DNA of 64,000 bases from Deltaproteobacteria bacterium (GTDB taxonomy: Bacteria > Desulfobacterota > Desulfovibrionia > Desulfovibrionales > Desulfovibrionaceae): NCBI GenBank assembly GCA_031266055.1, contig JAISBT010000016.1, positions 1-64,000 of the forward strand, written 5' to 3'. Positions 1-9,289 of this stretch are shown here, piece after piece. The translations under genes were made by a program, and so were the position numbers. The stretch's first letter is position 1. Each line of letters begins with the position of its first letter. The notes beneath the pieces were generated by a model that did not search any database, was not told where the DNA came from, and worked only from the letters and a program-made list of their open reading frames with translations.

Positions 1-435
1 TTGTTCCCGCCGTTGCTGCTGTTTCTGGGAGCCAAAGCGCTTGCTTTGGGCATTGCCGCCGCCGGGGCATATGGTTCCGCCTGGGTGGCGGACAAAATAA
101 AAAGCCTCCGTGACGGGCAGAAAAACGCCGATGCGACCGGTGCGATTGACGGGATGAACAAAGTTGCTCCCAAGGTCGCGGCGGCCAGCGCGGTTTCCGC
201 CCTGCCGGGAGTGGCGGCTGTGGGGCCGGGGGCGGTAACGGCAGCCGGGCAGCGCGTGGGGGCTGCGCTCCAGACCAGTGCGCATGGGAAAAAGATTATA
301 AAAGGCGCGCAAATTGCTGAAGCCTTCTTAAACCCCAATGCTCCGACAGCTCCTTCGGGATCTGCTTTAATTGGTGCAGTTGCAGCACGTGCGGTGAAGG
401 AAATTCAGCGAAAGCGTGCACAGAGTAACAAATAA
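1..435 (+). CDS. hypothetical Ala/Gly-rich protein, possibly 5'-truncated by the window edge
   Basis: Open frame from the first base (TTG); hydrophobic N-terminus; no family recognised. Confidence 0.45.
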   Translation: MFPPLLLFLGAKALALGIAAAGAYGSAWVADKIKSLRDGQKNADATGAIDGMNKVAPKVAAASAVSALPGVAAVGPGAVTAAGQRVGAALQTSAHGKKIIKGAQIAEAFLNPNAPTAPSGSALIGAVAARAVKEIQRKRAQSNK

Positions 436-471
436 TCCCTGATATCTACAAACTGTTTATATGAGGCTTGC

Positions 472-828
472 ATGTTGCTTTTAGTTGGCGGCATATTGAT
501 GGTTTTTGACGGATCCCTCACATTATTATCTGGGGATCGTCTGTGGCGTGGTACAATTATCCCTGCATGGACCGCATGGCCGGAGATTTTACTGGGCGCC
601 ATCGTTTGTGCGCTGGCTATCTGGGACATGCGTCGTAGTAAAGGGCATCCCAAGCAGCCGGTCTACACCGATGAAGATGTTGCCCGCGCGGAGGATGAAC
701 TGGATGCCATGTACCTGCGCGAGCATGGGGAATTGCCCCAAAAACCCCCAAAAGACCCTGCTGGAATTGCCCAAAAGGAACCGCCCGCGAACGGGGCGGC
801 TCCTTCTTCCCGGCTGCCGGGATTATGA
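472..828 (+). CDS. hypothetical small membrane protein with acidic C-terminal tail
   Basis: 118-aa ORF with two hydrophobic segments; located between ORF1 and ndk. Confidence 0.5.
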   Translation: MLLLVGGILMVFDGSLTLLSGDRLWRGTIIPAWTAWPEILLGAIVCALAIWDMRRSKGHPKQPVYTDEDVARAEDELDAMYLREHGELPQKPPKDPAGIAQKEPPANGAAPSSRLPGL

Positions 829-902
829 TCCAAGCGTGGGGAGGTTTACCGCGCTGCCCGGGTGGGCGAAAATTCCGTAACCCCAAAAGAACGGGAGTAT
901 TT

Positions 903-1328
903 ATGCTAGAACGTACCCTTTCCATCATTAAACCCGATGCCGTGCAGCGTAATCTCATCGGAGCCATTCTGAAAATGATAGAGGAAGGCGGTCTGCGTAT
1001 TGTACACATGAAGCGTCTGCGCCTCAGCAGGCAGGAGGCTGAAATCTTTTACGCAGTCCACCGTAAACGTTCCTTTTTCGGCGATCTGACTGGGTATTTG
1101 TCCTCCGGTCCGCTGGTGGTTTCCGTGCTGGAAGGTGAAAGAGCCATTCAACGCTACATGGCACTTCTGGGCGCCGCCAACCCGCGCAATGCGGATCCCA
1201 AAAGCATCCGCGGTATGTATGGTCAAGACGTGGTGGCCAATTCCGTACACGGCTCCGACGACGAGTATGGGCCGGACGTGGCCAAGGCGGAAATCGCCTT
1301 TTTTTTCAGCGAACAGGAACTTGTCTGA
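903..1328 (+). CDS. ndk: nucleoside diphosphate kinase
   Basis: MLERTLSIIKPDAVQRNLIG...; C-terminal NSVHGSDDEYGPDVAKAEIAFFF with the active-site His motif; start placed at internal ATG of the 825..1328 ORF. Confidence 0.95.
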   Translation: MLERTLSIIKPDAVQRNLIGAILKMIEEGGLRIVHMKRLRLSRQEAEIFYAVHRKRSFFGDLTGYLSSGPLVVSVLEGERAIQRYMALLGAANPRNADPKSIRGMYGQDVVANSVHGSDDEYGPDVAKAEIAFFFSEQELV

Positions 1329-1359
1329 GCCGCGACCGATCTCGCATTATACCATTTCT

Positions 1360-1391
1360 ACATCAAAACTGCATCCATGCAGTTTTGATGT
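1360..1391. repeat. perfect 14-bp inverted repeat ACATCAAAACTGCA-TCCA-TGCAGTTTTGATGT (module H5 of the mosaic repeat, inverted orientation)
   Basis: Read directly; followed by ATCGGCTGC, the reverse complement of the GCAGCCGAT flank in the 21.8 and 58.5 kb copies. Confidence 0.85.
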
Positions 1392-1478
1392 ATCGGCTGC
1401 CGATCTTTTACCGCGAGTATGGAGGAAACCGGCACGATTCAAAGCTCTTCACCCGAATTCTGAGCGTAACATGCTATA

Positions 1479-1496
1479 CCGTCACGCAAAAGACAT
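1479..1496 (+). promoter_or_regulatory. Pho-box-like site upstream of phnG (CCGTCACGCAAAAGACAT)
   Basis: Shares CCGTCAC-N6-GACAT with the site upstream of phnC; 11-bp spacing between half sites as in a PhoB box. Confidence 0.45.
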
Positions 1497-1544
1497 AGTA
1501 CGGCAACAGAACCTCAACGCATCATCATTATTACATAGTTGATA

Positions 1545-1572
1545 CTGAAAAAGTCGTTTCCGACTTTTTCAG
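1545..1572. repeat. perfect 12-bp inverted repeat CTGAAAAAGTCG-TTTC-CGACTTTTTCAG
   Basis: Read directly; upstream of phnG. Confidence 0.8.
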
Positions 1573-1639
1573 AAAGCACGCCGGCTCCAGGCGCCGCTGC
1601 GCGGGCCTTGTCCCGGTTCTGCGAAAAAAGACTGCCGGA

Positions 1640-2170
1640 GTGATAATGATGGAATATTGCCGAAAAACGCGGGCGACGTCCCATAACTTGCCAGTGGAAG
1701 CCCCACAGGAAGCGCAGGCCGCCCGAAAACGCCGCATGGCCGCTCTGGCCCTTGCGGATGAAGCGACGCTTGAAGCGGAAGCCGCCAAGTTTTTTGATTC
1801 ATTTTCCTACACCTTTCTGCGCCGCCCCGAAGCCGGACTCGTAATGCTGGAAGGGCGGGCGGGGAACTCCGGCCAGCGTTTCAATCTGGGCGAAATGCCC
1901 GTCACCCGTTGCGTGGTGTGTCTTAAACCCCAGGACAGCGGCCGCGCGGCGGAAGGATACTCCTTCATACAGGGAAACCGCCCGCGCCATGCCGAGCTTG
2001 CCGCCGTGTTCGACGCCCTGCTGCAATTCGACGGCTGGGCGGAAGCGCTGGAGCGTTCGCTTATAGAACCTCTTCTTGCCGAACGCGCGGAGCGGTTGCA
2101 AAAGCGCGCGCAAGAAACGGCGCGCACCAAAGTGGATTTCTTCACGTTGGTACGGGGGGAAGACGAATGA
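1640..2170 (+). CDS. phnG: phosphonate C-P lyase system protein PhnG
   Basis: PhnG-type sequence (RPEAGLVMLEGRAGNSGQRFNLGEMPVTRCVV); first gene of the phnGHIJKL order. Confidence 0.92.
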   Translation: MIMMEYCRKTRATSHNLPVEAPQEAQAARKRRMAALALADEATLEAEAAKFFDSFSYTFLRRPEAGLVMLEGRAGNSGQRFNLGEMPVTRCVVCLKPQDSGRAAEGYSFIQGNRPRHAELAAVFDALLQFDGWAEALERSLIEPLLAERAERLQKRAQETARTKVDFFTLVRGEDE

Positions 2171-2820
2171 GCGCTCTTCCCCCTCTGCCCGGTTTCTCCA
2201 ACCCGGTTGACAATGCCCAGGCTGTTTTCCGTGCGCTTTTGACCGCGTTTTCACATCCCGGCCTTCCAGTTTCCATAACGCTGCCGCCTTTTTCCATCCC
2301 GGCAGGGAAATTTTCCTCCGGTATGCTGGCTCTGGCTCTGGCCTTGTGCGACAAGGACACGCCGCTCTGGCTGGATGCCGCCGCCGATACGCCGGAAACC
2401 CGCCGGCACCTGCGCTTCCATTGCGGCGCGCCTTTCACCGCTGAACCGGCGGAGGCGTCTTTCGCTTTCATCTCCCGGCCTGAAGGCATGCCGCGTCTGC
2501 GCGAGTTCAATCCCGGGCTGGCGGAGTATCCCGACCGTTCCGCAACGCTGGTGATCAGCGCGGAGCTGCCTCCCTCCCAAACTCCGGCCCTGGAACTCAC
2601 CGGGCCGGGCGTCAAGGGCAATAACCTCGGAGTCTGGCAGCCTGCCCATGTTTCCGGCCTTCCCACATGGTTTTGGGAAGATTGGGCGGCGAACTCCGCC
2701 GCATATCCCTTGGGCGTGGATGTGGTTTTCGCCGACAAAAACGCCCGTGGCCCGGTTATCCGTTTACTGGGGCTGCCCCGCACGTCCCGCGTCCGGTTGG
2801 AGGAATTCCCATGTATGTAG
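2167..2820 (+). CDS. phnH: phosphonate C-P lyase system protein PhnH
   Basis: PhnH-like; ATGA overlap with phnG; position in operon. Confidence 0.93.
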   Translation: MSALPPLPGFSNPVDNAQAVFRALLTAFSHPGLPVSITLPPFSIPAGKFSSGMLALALALCDKDTPLWLDAAADTPETRRHLRFHCGAPFTAEPAEASFAFISRPEGMPRLREFNPGLAEYPDRSATLVISAELPPSQTPALELTGPGVKGNNLGVWQPAHVSGLPTWFWEDWAANSAAYPLGVDVVFADKNARGPVIRLLGLPRTSRVRLEEFPCM

Positions 2821-3922
2821 CTGTCAAGGGAGGAGAAAAGGCCATCAGGAACGCCCACGCCCTGTTGGCTGAAAAACGGCGGGGCGACAGGTCTGTGCCG
2901 GAAGCGGGCATCGATCAAATCCGGGAACAACTCTCCCTGGCCGTGGACAGGGTAATGGCGGAAGGCTCGCTGTATGACCGCGATCTTGCGGCTTTGGCCG
3001 TCAAGCAGGCCAGAGGCGATTTGGTGGAAGCAATTTTTTTGCTGCGCGCCTATCGTACCACCTTGCCGCGTTTTGGCAGCTCAAATCCAGTCGATACCGC
3101 CAAAATGCAGGTGCGCCGCCGCATTTCCGCCACCTATAAAGATGTTCCGGGCGGACAGGTTCTTGCCCCACCTTTGACTACACGCACCGGCTGCTGGACG
3201 CGGATATGGCCGCGCCGGCGGAAGACGCGGCGCAAAACAACGCGGAAGTGCCGCCGGATGAGGAAGGGGACGCCTTTACCGGCGTCTGCCCGAAAGTGCT
3301 TGGCTTTCTGGAAAAAGAGGGACTGCTGCCGCCGGAAGCGGGCGAAGACGTATTCCCCGGCGATCTCACCCGGCAACCGCTGGAACTGCCCGCCGGACGC
3401 GATATCCGCCTCCAGAATCTGGCCCGCGCCGATGAAGGCGTACTTCTGGCTCTGGCCTATTCCACGCAGCGCGGTTTCGGCTCCACGCACCCCTTTACCG
3501 GAGAAATGCGCATGGGCGAGGTGGAAGTATTTTTCACGCCGGAAGAACTGGGCTTTCCGGTTCTGGTGGGCGAGGTGACGCTGACCGAATGCGAGAGCGT
3601 CAACCAGTTCACCGGCGGCAAAGGCCGCCCGGCTTCATTCACCCGGGGCTACGGGCTGGTTTTTGGGGAAAGCGAGCGCAAGGCCGTCAGCATGGCCATA
3701 GTGGATCGCGCTCTGCGCGCGGGCGAATTTGACGAAGAGGAGCGCGGCCCGGCGCAGAATGCGGAGTTTGTTCTCTACCACAGTGACAATGTGGAAGCCT
3801 CCGGTTTTGTGCAGCACATAAAACTGCCGCACTATGTCGACTTTCAGGCGGAATTGGCCCTGGTGCGCGCCTTGCGCGGCAAAAGCGAAAAGGACCGGAA
3901 TGATGCCGCAAGCGACATATGA
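2811..3922 (+). pseudogene. phnI: phosphonate C-P lyase system protein PhnI, reading frame broken by a single-base frameshift near 3166-3170
   Basis: N-terminal half in the 2667..3578 frame (MYVAVKGGEKAIRNAHALLAEKRRGD...ISATYKDVPGGQVLAP), remainder in the 3206..3922 frame (TFDYTHRLLDADMAAPAED... to ...ALRGKSEKDRNDAASDI). Confidence 0.9.
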
Positions 3923-4793
3923 AACCGGCAAGCGGCTCGCGGGCCGGAACGCTGTTTCCTACAATTTTGCCTATCTGGATGAGCAGACCAAGCGCATGAT
4001 CCGCCGTTCCATACTCAAGGCGGTAGCCATACCGGGATATCAGGCGCCCTTCGGCGGCCGGGAAATGCCCATGCCCTACGGCTGGGGCACGGGCGGAATT
4101 CAGGTAAGCGCCGCCATTTTGGGCAGGGAAGATATCCTCAAGGTGATTGACCAGGGTTCGGACGACACTACCAACGCTGTTTCCATCCGGGCTTTTTTCG
4201 CCCGCGTGGCCGGAGTGCGCACCACCACGGCGACCGCGGAGGCCGACATCATCCAGACCAGGCACCGCATACCGGAACAACCGCTGCGGGAAGGGCAGAT
4301 CATGGTCTACCAGGTGCCCATTCCTGAACCTTTGCGCCGGATGGAACCGAGCGAAACGGAAACCCGCGCCATGCACGCGTTGGAAGAATACGGGGCTATG
4401 CATGTCAAACTATACGAAGACATTGCCCGGCACGGGGATATAGCCACAAGCTTTGATTACCCCGTGCTGGTCAATAAGCGCTATGTGATGAGCCCGTCAC
4501 CCCTGCCCAAGTTCGACAACCCCAAAATGGATCAGTGCCCGGCCCTGCAACTTTTCGGGGCCGGACGCGAAAAGCGCATCTATGCCATCCCCCCGTACAC
4601 CAGCGTCAGAAGCCTGGACTTTGAAGATTACCCCTTTACGGCGCAGCATTGGGATAAACCCTGCGCCATTTGCGGCGCGACGGACAGTTACCTGGATGAA
4701 ATCATCACCGACGACGCCGGGACGCGCATGTTCGTCTGTTCCGACACCGACTATTGCGGCCGCCGCGCCGCTGAAAAAAGAAGTGCGCCATGA
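3900..4793 (+). CDS. phnJ: alpha-D-ribose 1-methylphosphonate 5-phosphate C-P lyase PhnJ
   Basis: Conserved PhnJ sequence with C-terminal Cys residues (PCAICGATDSYLDEIITDDAGTRMFVCSDTDYC). Confidence 0.96.
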   Translation: MMPQATYETGKRLAGRNAVSYNFAYLDEQTKRMIRRSILKAVAIPGYQAPFGGREMPMPYGWGTGGIQVSAAILGREDILKVIDQGSDDTTNAVSIRAFFARVAGVRTTTATAEADIIQTRHRIPEQPLREGQIMVYQVPIPEPLRRMEPSETETRAMHALEEYGAMHVKLYEDIARHGDIATSFDYPVLVNKRYVMSPSPLPKFDNPKMDQCPALQLFGAGREKRIYAIPPYTSVRSLDFEDYPFTAQHWDKPCAICGATDSYLDEIITDDAGTRMFVCSDTDYCGRRAAEKRSAP

Positions 4794-5653
4794 CGGCGGC
4801 GCAGGCAGCGGAGCGTCTTTGCTCCGCGACGTGCGTAGCGCGTTCCGCAAGCATACCGGACGGCACCCCGGATCCGGATGCCGAGCCGATACTGCTGAGC
4901 GTGCGGGGCGTTTCCCACTATTACGGCGCCCGGCTCGGCTGCCGCGACATCAGTTTTGAGTTGTGGCCAGGCGAGGTGCTGGGCATTGTGGGGGAATCCG
5001 GTTCAGGCAAAAGCACCCTGCTGAATCTGCTGGCCGGGCGCTTTCCTTCTTCTGCCGGCAGTATTCATTACCGCGACCGGGAAGGCGTCCTGCACGAGAT
5101 CAACAGCCTGACCGAAGCTGTGCGCCGCCGCCTTCTCCGGACGGAATGGGGATTCGTGCATCAGAACCCGCGTGACGGTTTGCGGATGCGGGTCAGCGGC
5201 GGCGGCAACATCGGAGAACGGCTCATGGCCTGCGGCAGCCGCCATTACGGAAACATCCGCCGCGCAGCCCTGGACTGGCTCGCGCGGGTGGAAATAGCCG
5301 CCGACCGTATTGACGACCGCCCGCTGTCCTATTCCGGCGGCATGCAGCAACGCCTGCAAATAGCCCGCAACCTGGTTTCTTCGCCGCGTCTGGTGTTTAT
5401 GGATGAACCTACCGGCGGCCTGGATGTTTCCGTGCAGGCAAAGCTGCTGGATCTGCTGCGGCAGCTGGTGCGGCAGTTGCGCCTTTCCGTGGTGCTGGTC
5501 ACGCATGATTTGGCGGTGGCGCGGCTTCTGGCCCATCGCTTGATTGTCATGCGGCGCGGTGAAATAGTGGAAAGCGGACTTTCCGATCAGGTTCTGGATG
5601 ACCCGCAGCACGCCTACACGCAGTTGCTGGTGTCCTCCATTCTGCAAGGATGA
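4790..5653 (+). CDS. phnK: phosphonate C-P lyase system ATP-binding protein PhnK
   Basis: ABC ATPase: Walker A GESGSGKST, signature LSYSGGMQQRLQIARNL, Walker B LVFMDEPTGGLD; operon position. Confidence 0.94.
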   Translation: MTAAQAAERLCSATCVARSASIPDGTPDPDAEPILLSVRGVSHYYGARLGCRDISFELWPGEVLGIVGESGSGKSTLLNLLAGRFPSSAGSIHYRDREGVLHEINSLTEAVRRRLLRTEWGFVHQNPRDGLRMRVSGGGNIGERLMACGSRHYGNIRRAALDWLARVEIAADRIDDRPLSYSGGMQQRLQIARNLVSSPRLVFMDEPTGGLDVSVQAKLLDLLRQLVRQLRLSVVLVTHDLAVARLLAHRLIVMRRGEIVESGLSDQVLDDPQHAYTQLLVSSILQG

Positions 5654-5663
5654 GGGATTTCTT

Positions 5664-6392
5664 GTGCGCAGCGCTTCATCAACCATAGCGGACAAGCCGG
5701 TTTTGTCCGTGCGCGGACTGAGCAAATCCTTTACCCTGCACACTCAGGGCGGGATCACCATAGAAGCGTTTTCCGGTATGGATCTTGACCTGTGGAAGGG
5801 AGAGTGCCTGGCCCTGCACGGGCCTTCCGGCGCCGGAAAATCCACCCTGCTGCGCTCTTTATATGCCAACTACAAGCCTTGCGCCGGAAGCATCCTGGTA
5901 AACTGCGGCTCCCGCCCGGTGGATATGGCGACGGCCTCCCCGCGCACGGTGCTGTCCGTACGGCACAGCGCCATGGGCTACGTAAGCCAGTTTCTGCGGG
6001 TCATTCCGCGTGTCTCCAGTTTGGATATTGTTGCGGAACAGCTCACCGCCCACGGCGAGGATGAACGAAGCGCCCGCGAAAAAGCCGGAGAACTGCTGGC
6101 CCGCCTGCGTATTCCCAAGCGCCTGTGGGAGCTCGCCCCGGCAACTTTCTCCGGCGGCGAACAACAGCGCGTCAATATCGCGCGCGGCTTCATCCATTGT
6201 TACCCCGTCATGCTTCTGGACGAACCCACCGCCTCCCTTGACGCCGCCAACCGCGAGACCGTGGTGGCGATGATTAAAGAGGCAAAAGCGGCCGGAACGG
6301 CTGTTGTGGGCATTTTTCATGATGAAACAGTGCGCTGTGCCGTGGCGGATCGGGTGTATGAACTGCGCCCGCGGGATGCGCGAGCGGAATAA
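5664..6392 (+). CDS. phnL: phosphonate C-P lyase system protein PhnL (ABC ATPase)
   Basis: Walker A GPSGAGKST, signature FSGGEQQRVNIARGF, VMLLDEPTASLD; GTG start proposed. Confidence 0.92.
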   Translation: MRSASSTIADKPVLSVRGLSKSFTLHTQGGITIEAFSGMDLDLWKGECLALHGPSGAGKSTLLRSLYANYKPCAGSILVNCGSRPVDMATASPRTVLSVRHSAMGYVSQFLRVIPRVSSLDIVAEQLTAHGEDERSAREKAGELLARLRIPKRLWELAPATFSGGEQQRVNIARGFIHCYPVMLLDEPTASLDAANRETVVAMIKEAKAAGTAVVGIFHDETVRCAVADRVYELRPRDARAE

Positions 6393-6413
6393 CCGGCTGC
6401 AGCCGGTTTTTTT
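6392..6413 (+). terminator. Rho-independent terminator after phnL
   Basis: ACCGGCTGCAGCCGGT palindrome followed by a T run; separates phnGHIJKL from phnCDEM. Confidence 0.75.
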
Positions 6414-6442
6414 ACGCCTGGAGGGATTCAATTTGTTCAAAA

Positions 6443-6460
6443 CCGTCACAAAACGGACAT
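6443..6460 (+). promoter_or_regulatory. Pho-box-like site upstream of phnC (CCGTCACAAAACGGACAT)
   Basis: By hand, 14 of 18 positions match the E. coli Pho box CTGTCATAAAACTGTCAC; followed by GATAAT. Confidence 0.6.
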
Positions 6461-6569
6461 GATAATTCCATGCGAGAGACATTGAATCGTAATTGTCGGC
6501 AATTAGAGTGCCTCCGTAACGCGGACGGAAGCGTTTGCATCACCGGAAAAAATGGAGGAGGAGGAATCC

Positions 6570-7403
6570 ATGATCAAAGTACAAAACCTCACCCGCTCTT
6601 TTGCCGCTCATAAGGCGCTGGACAATGTTACTCTCACTGTAAACAGGGGGGAAATGGTGGCCCTTATCGGAGCTTCCGGCTCCGGCAAGTCAACTTTGCT
6701 GCGGCACATCTCAGGCATTATGGCTGGAGATAAAAAAAGCGGCAGTATTGAGGTCATGGGGCGTATAGTGCAGCAGGACGGGCGCGTCAGGCGCGATGTG
6801 CGCAAGACGCGGGCGGGCGTGGGCATGGTTTTTCAGCAGTTCAATCTGGTGGGCCGCCTGCAGGTGCTCACCAACGTCATGCTCGGCGCACTCGGCCGCG
6901 TACCCCTGTGGCGCACTTCGCTCAGCCTTTTCCCGCAAAACGTCCGCAGCCTGGCTCTTGAGTCCCTTGCCCGCGTCGGCATTGCGGAAAAGGCTTTTCA
7001 ACGGGCCTCGACCCTCTCCGGCGGCCAACAGCAGCGCGTGGCCATAGCGCGCGTCCTGACGCAGAAAGCTCAGGTTTTGCTGGCCGACGAACCCATCGCC
7101 TCTCTTGACCCGGAAAGTTCGCGCCGGGTCATGGATATTCTGGCCGAACTCAACAGGGACGACGGCATGACCGTGCTGGTTTCCCTGCACCAGGTGGATT
7201 ACGCCCTCCGCTATTGTCCGCGCGCCATCGCGCTGAAAGACGGCCGCACCGTGTACGACGGGCCTTCGTGCGCGCTCACCCCGGCTTTGCTGCGCGATCT
7301 GTACGGAGCCGCCAGCGAATCCATGTTCGCCGGAACGGTTGACCAATCCCCCGTGAAAACGCGGCAGCGGAGACGGCTGGATCTGAACCCCGTTGCTGCC
7401 TGA
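6570..7403 (+). CDS. phnC: phosphonate ABC transporter ATP-binding protein PhnC
   Basis: [41 protein letters not shown]; followed by phnD and phnE. Confidence 0.95.
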   Translation: MIKVQNLTRSFAAHKALDNVTLTVNRGEMVALIGASGSGKSTLLRHISGIMAGDKKSGSIEVMGRIVQQDGRVRRDVRKTRAGVGMVFQQFNLVGRLQVLTNVMLGALGRVPLWRTSLSLFPQNVRSLALESLARVGIAEKAFQRASTLSGGQQQRVAIARVLTQKAQVLLADEPIASLDPESSRRVMDILAELNRDDGMTVLVSLHQVDYALRYCPRAIALKDGRTVYDGPSCALTPALLRDLYGAASESMFAGTVDQSPVKTRQRRRLDLNPVAA

Positions 7404-7438
7404 GCGTAAACTTTATTATCCTTAACTATCAGGAGTAT

Positions 7439-8461
7439 ATGATCGTGAGTAAACGCATCTGGTCCATAGTTCTCGGAACCGTCATCCTTCTTTCCGTCCT
7501 GTTATTCGGCACAACCGCCAATGCCGCGCAACAGGAGCTGAATTTCGGCATCATCAATACCGAAGCCTCGCAAAATCTCAAAACTCTGTGGCAACCCTTT
7601 CTGAATGACATGGAAAAAGAAACCGGGCTGAAAATCAACGCGTTTTTTGCATCAGACTACGCGGGCGTCGTGACCGGCATGCAGTTCGACAAGGTGCAGC
7701 TCGCCTGGTACGGCAATGTCTCCGCCATACTCGCGGTGGATCGGGCGGATGGCGAAGTGTTCGCGCAGACGGTGCATGCCAACGGGGACGGCGGGTATTA
7801 TTCGCATCTGGTCACGCATAAGGACTCACCTTTGAACAGCGAAAAAGACGTGTTGGCGCGGGCCAGGGATCTCACCTTCGGCAACGGCGACCCGAATTCC
7901 ACCTCCGGCTTTCTGGTGCCCGGTTATTATGTGTTCGCCATGAACCATGTTGAGCCCAAAGCCATTTTCAAACGCGTCCTGAACTCCAACCATGAGACCA
8001 ATGCCCTTTCCGCGGCCAACAATCTGGTCGATGTAGCCACCTGCAACAGCGAAGCCTTGCAGCGCCTTGAACGGGCGCATCCTGACAAGCGGGCGCTGGT
8101 CAAAGTCATCTGGACATCCCCCCTTATCCCCGCTGACCCGCTGGTGTGGCGCAAGAGTTTGCCCGCGGACGTCAAGGAAAAAGTGCGGAACTTCATTCTG
8201 GGCTACGGGCAGGAAGGCAGACCGAACGCCGCGCGTGAAAAGGAAATACTCAATGCCCTGCAGTGGTCGCGCTTCCGCGCTTCCAGCAACGACCAACTCC
8301 TGCCCATCCGGCAGTTGGAACTGTTCAAAGAGAAGAGCGGCATTGAGAATAATCCCAATATCAGCGCGGCCGACAAGCAGGCGAGAATACAGAATATTGA
8401 GACCAGGCTTGCTGCTTTGAACGCCCGCATGGAAGAACTCGGCCGGGCGCCGAAACAATAA
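7439..8461 (+). CDS. phnD: phosphonate ABC transporter substrate-binding protein PhnD
   Basis: Signal peptide, PhnD-like LNFGIINTEASQNLKTLWQPFLNDMEKETGLKINAFFASDYAGVVTGMQF; AGGAG ribosome-binding site. Confidence 0.95.
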   Translation: MIVSKRIWSIVLGTVILLSVLLFGTTANAAQQELNFGIINTEASQNLKTLWQPFLNDMEKETGLKINAFFASDYAGVVTGMQFDKVQLAWYGNVSAILAVDRADGEVFAQTVHANGDGGYYSHLVTHKDSPLNSEKDVLARARDLTFGNGDPNSTSGFLVPGYYVFAMNHVEPKAIFKRVLNSNHETNALSAANNLVDVATCNSEALQRLERAHPDKRALVKVIWTSPLIPADPLVWRKSLPADVKEKVRNFILGYGQEGRPNAAREKEILNALQWSRFRASSNDQLLPIRQLELFKEKSGIENNPNISAADKQARIQNIETRLAALNARMEELGRAPKQ

Positions 8462-8482
8462 CGCGACATCAGGCACACCGTC

Positions 8483-9262
8483 ATGCGTTCGATTTCCGGA
8501 ACAAGCCGTTTGCGCTCCATGCTTTCCCTCACAGGCTGGGGGTTGTTCCTGGCGCTTCTTGCCTGGTCCTGGCAAGGGGCTGAAATACGCCCCCTGGCCC
8601 TGATAAAGGACAGCGGCAATATGGCTGTTCTGGGAAAAGAATTTTTCCCGCCGGATTTCACCGACTGGCCCATATATCTTGGAGAAATGGTCATCACGAT
8701 ACAAATCGCCCTGTGGGGAACCATTCTCGCCGTGATCTGCGCCGTGCCGCTCGGTATCATGAGTTCCGAAAACATCGCGCCCTGGTGGGTATATCAACCT
8801 GTACGCCGCCTTATGGATGCCGCCCGCGCCATCAACGAGATGGTCTTTGCCATGCTCTTCGTCGTGGCGGTCGGGCTTGGCCCCTTTGCCGGAGTACTCG
8901 CCCTTTTTGTCCACACCACGGGCGTACTGGCGAAACTTTTTTCCGAAGCCGTGGAAGCCATTGATCCTCAGCCTGTTGAGGGCATCCGCGCCACCGGCGC
9001 TCTGGGCATGGAAGAAGTCATCTTCGGCGTTATTCCTCAAGTGCTGCCGCTTTGGATTTCTTATGCGCTGTATCGTTTTGAATCGAACATCCGCTCCGCC
9101 ACCGTGGTCGGCATGGTTGGAGCGGGCGGCATCGGCGTGCTGCTGTGGGAACTCATCCGGGGATTTTATTTCGCCCGCACCTGCGCCGTCGTGCTGATCA
9201 TCATTGCCGTTGTGGTAGTTTTTGACCTGCTGTCCCAATATATCCGCAAACGCTTTGTGTGA
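8483..9262 (+). CDS. phnE: phosphonate ABC transporter permease PhnE
   Basis: Multi-TM, EAA-like loop ([24 protein letters not shown]); operon position. Confidence 0.94.
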   Translation: MRSISGTSRLRSMLSLTGWGLFLALLAWSWQGAEIRPLALIKDSGNMAVLGKEFFPPDFTDWPIYLGEMVITIQIALWGTILAVICAVPLGIMSSENIAPWWVYQPVRRLMDAARAINEMVFAMLFVVAVGLGPFAGVLALFVHTTGVLAKLFSEAVEAIDPQPVEGIRATGALGMEEVIFGVIPQVLPLWISYALYRFESNIRSATVVGMVGAGGIGVLLWELIRGFYFARTCAVVLIIIAVVVVFDLLSQYIRKRFV

Positions 9263-9289
9263 CCGGGGCAATCTACACAGGAATCCGCC

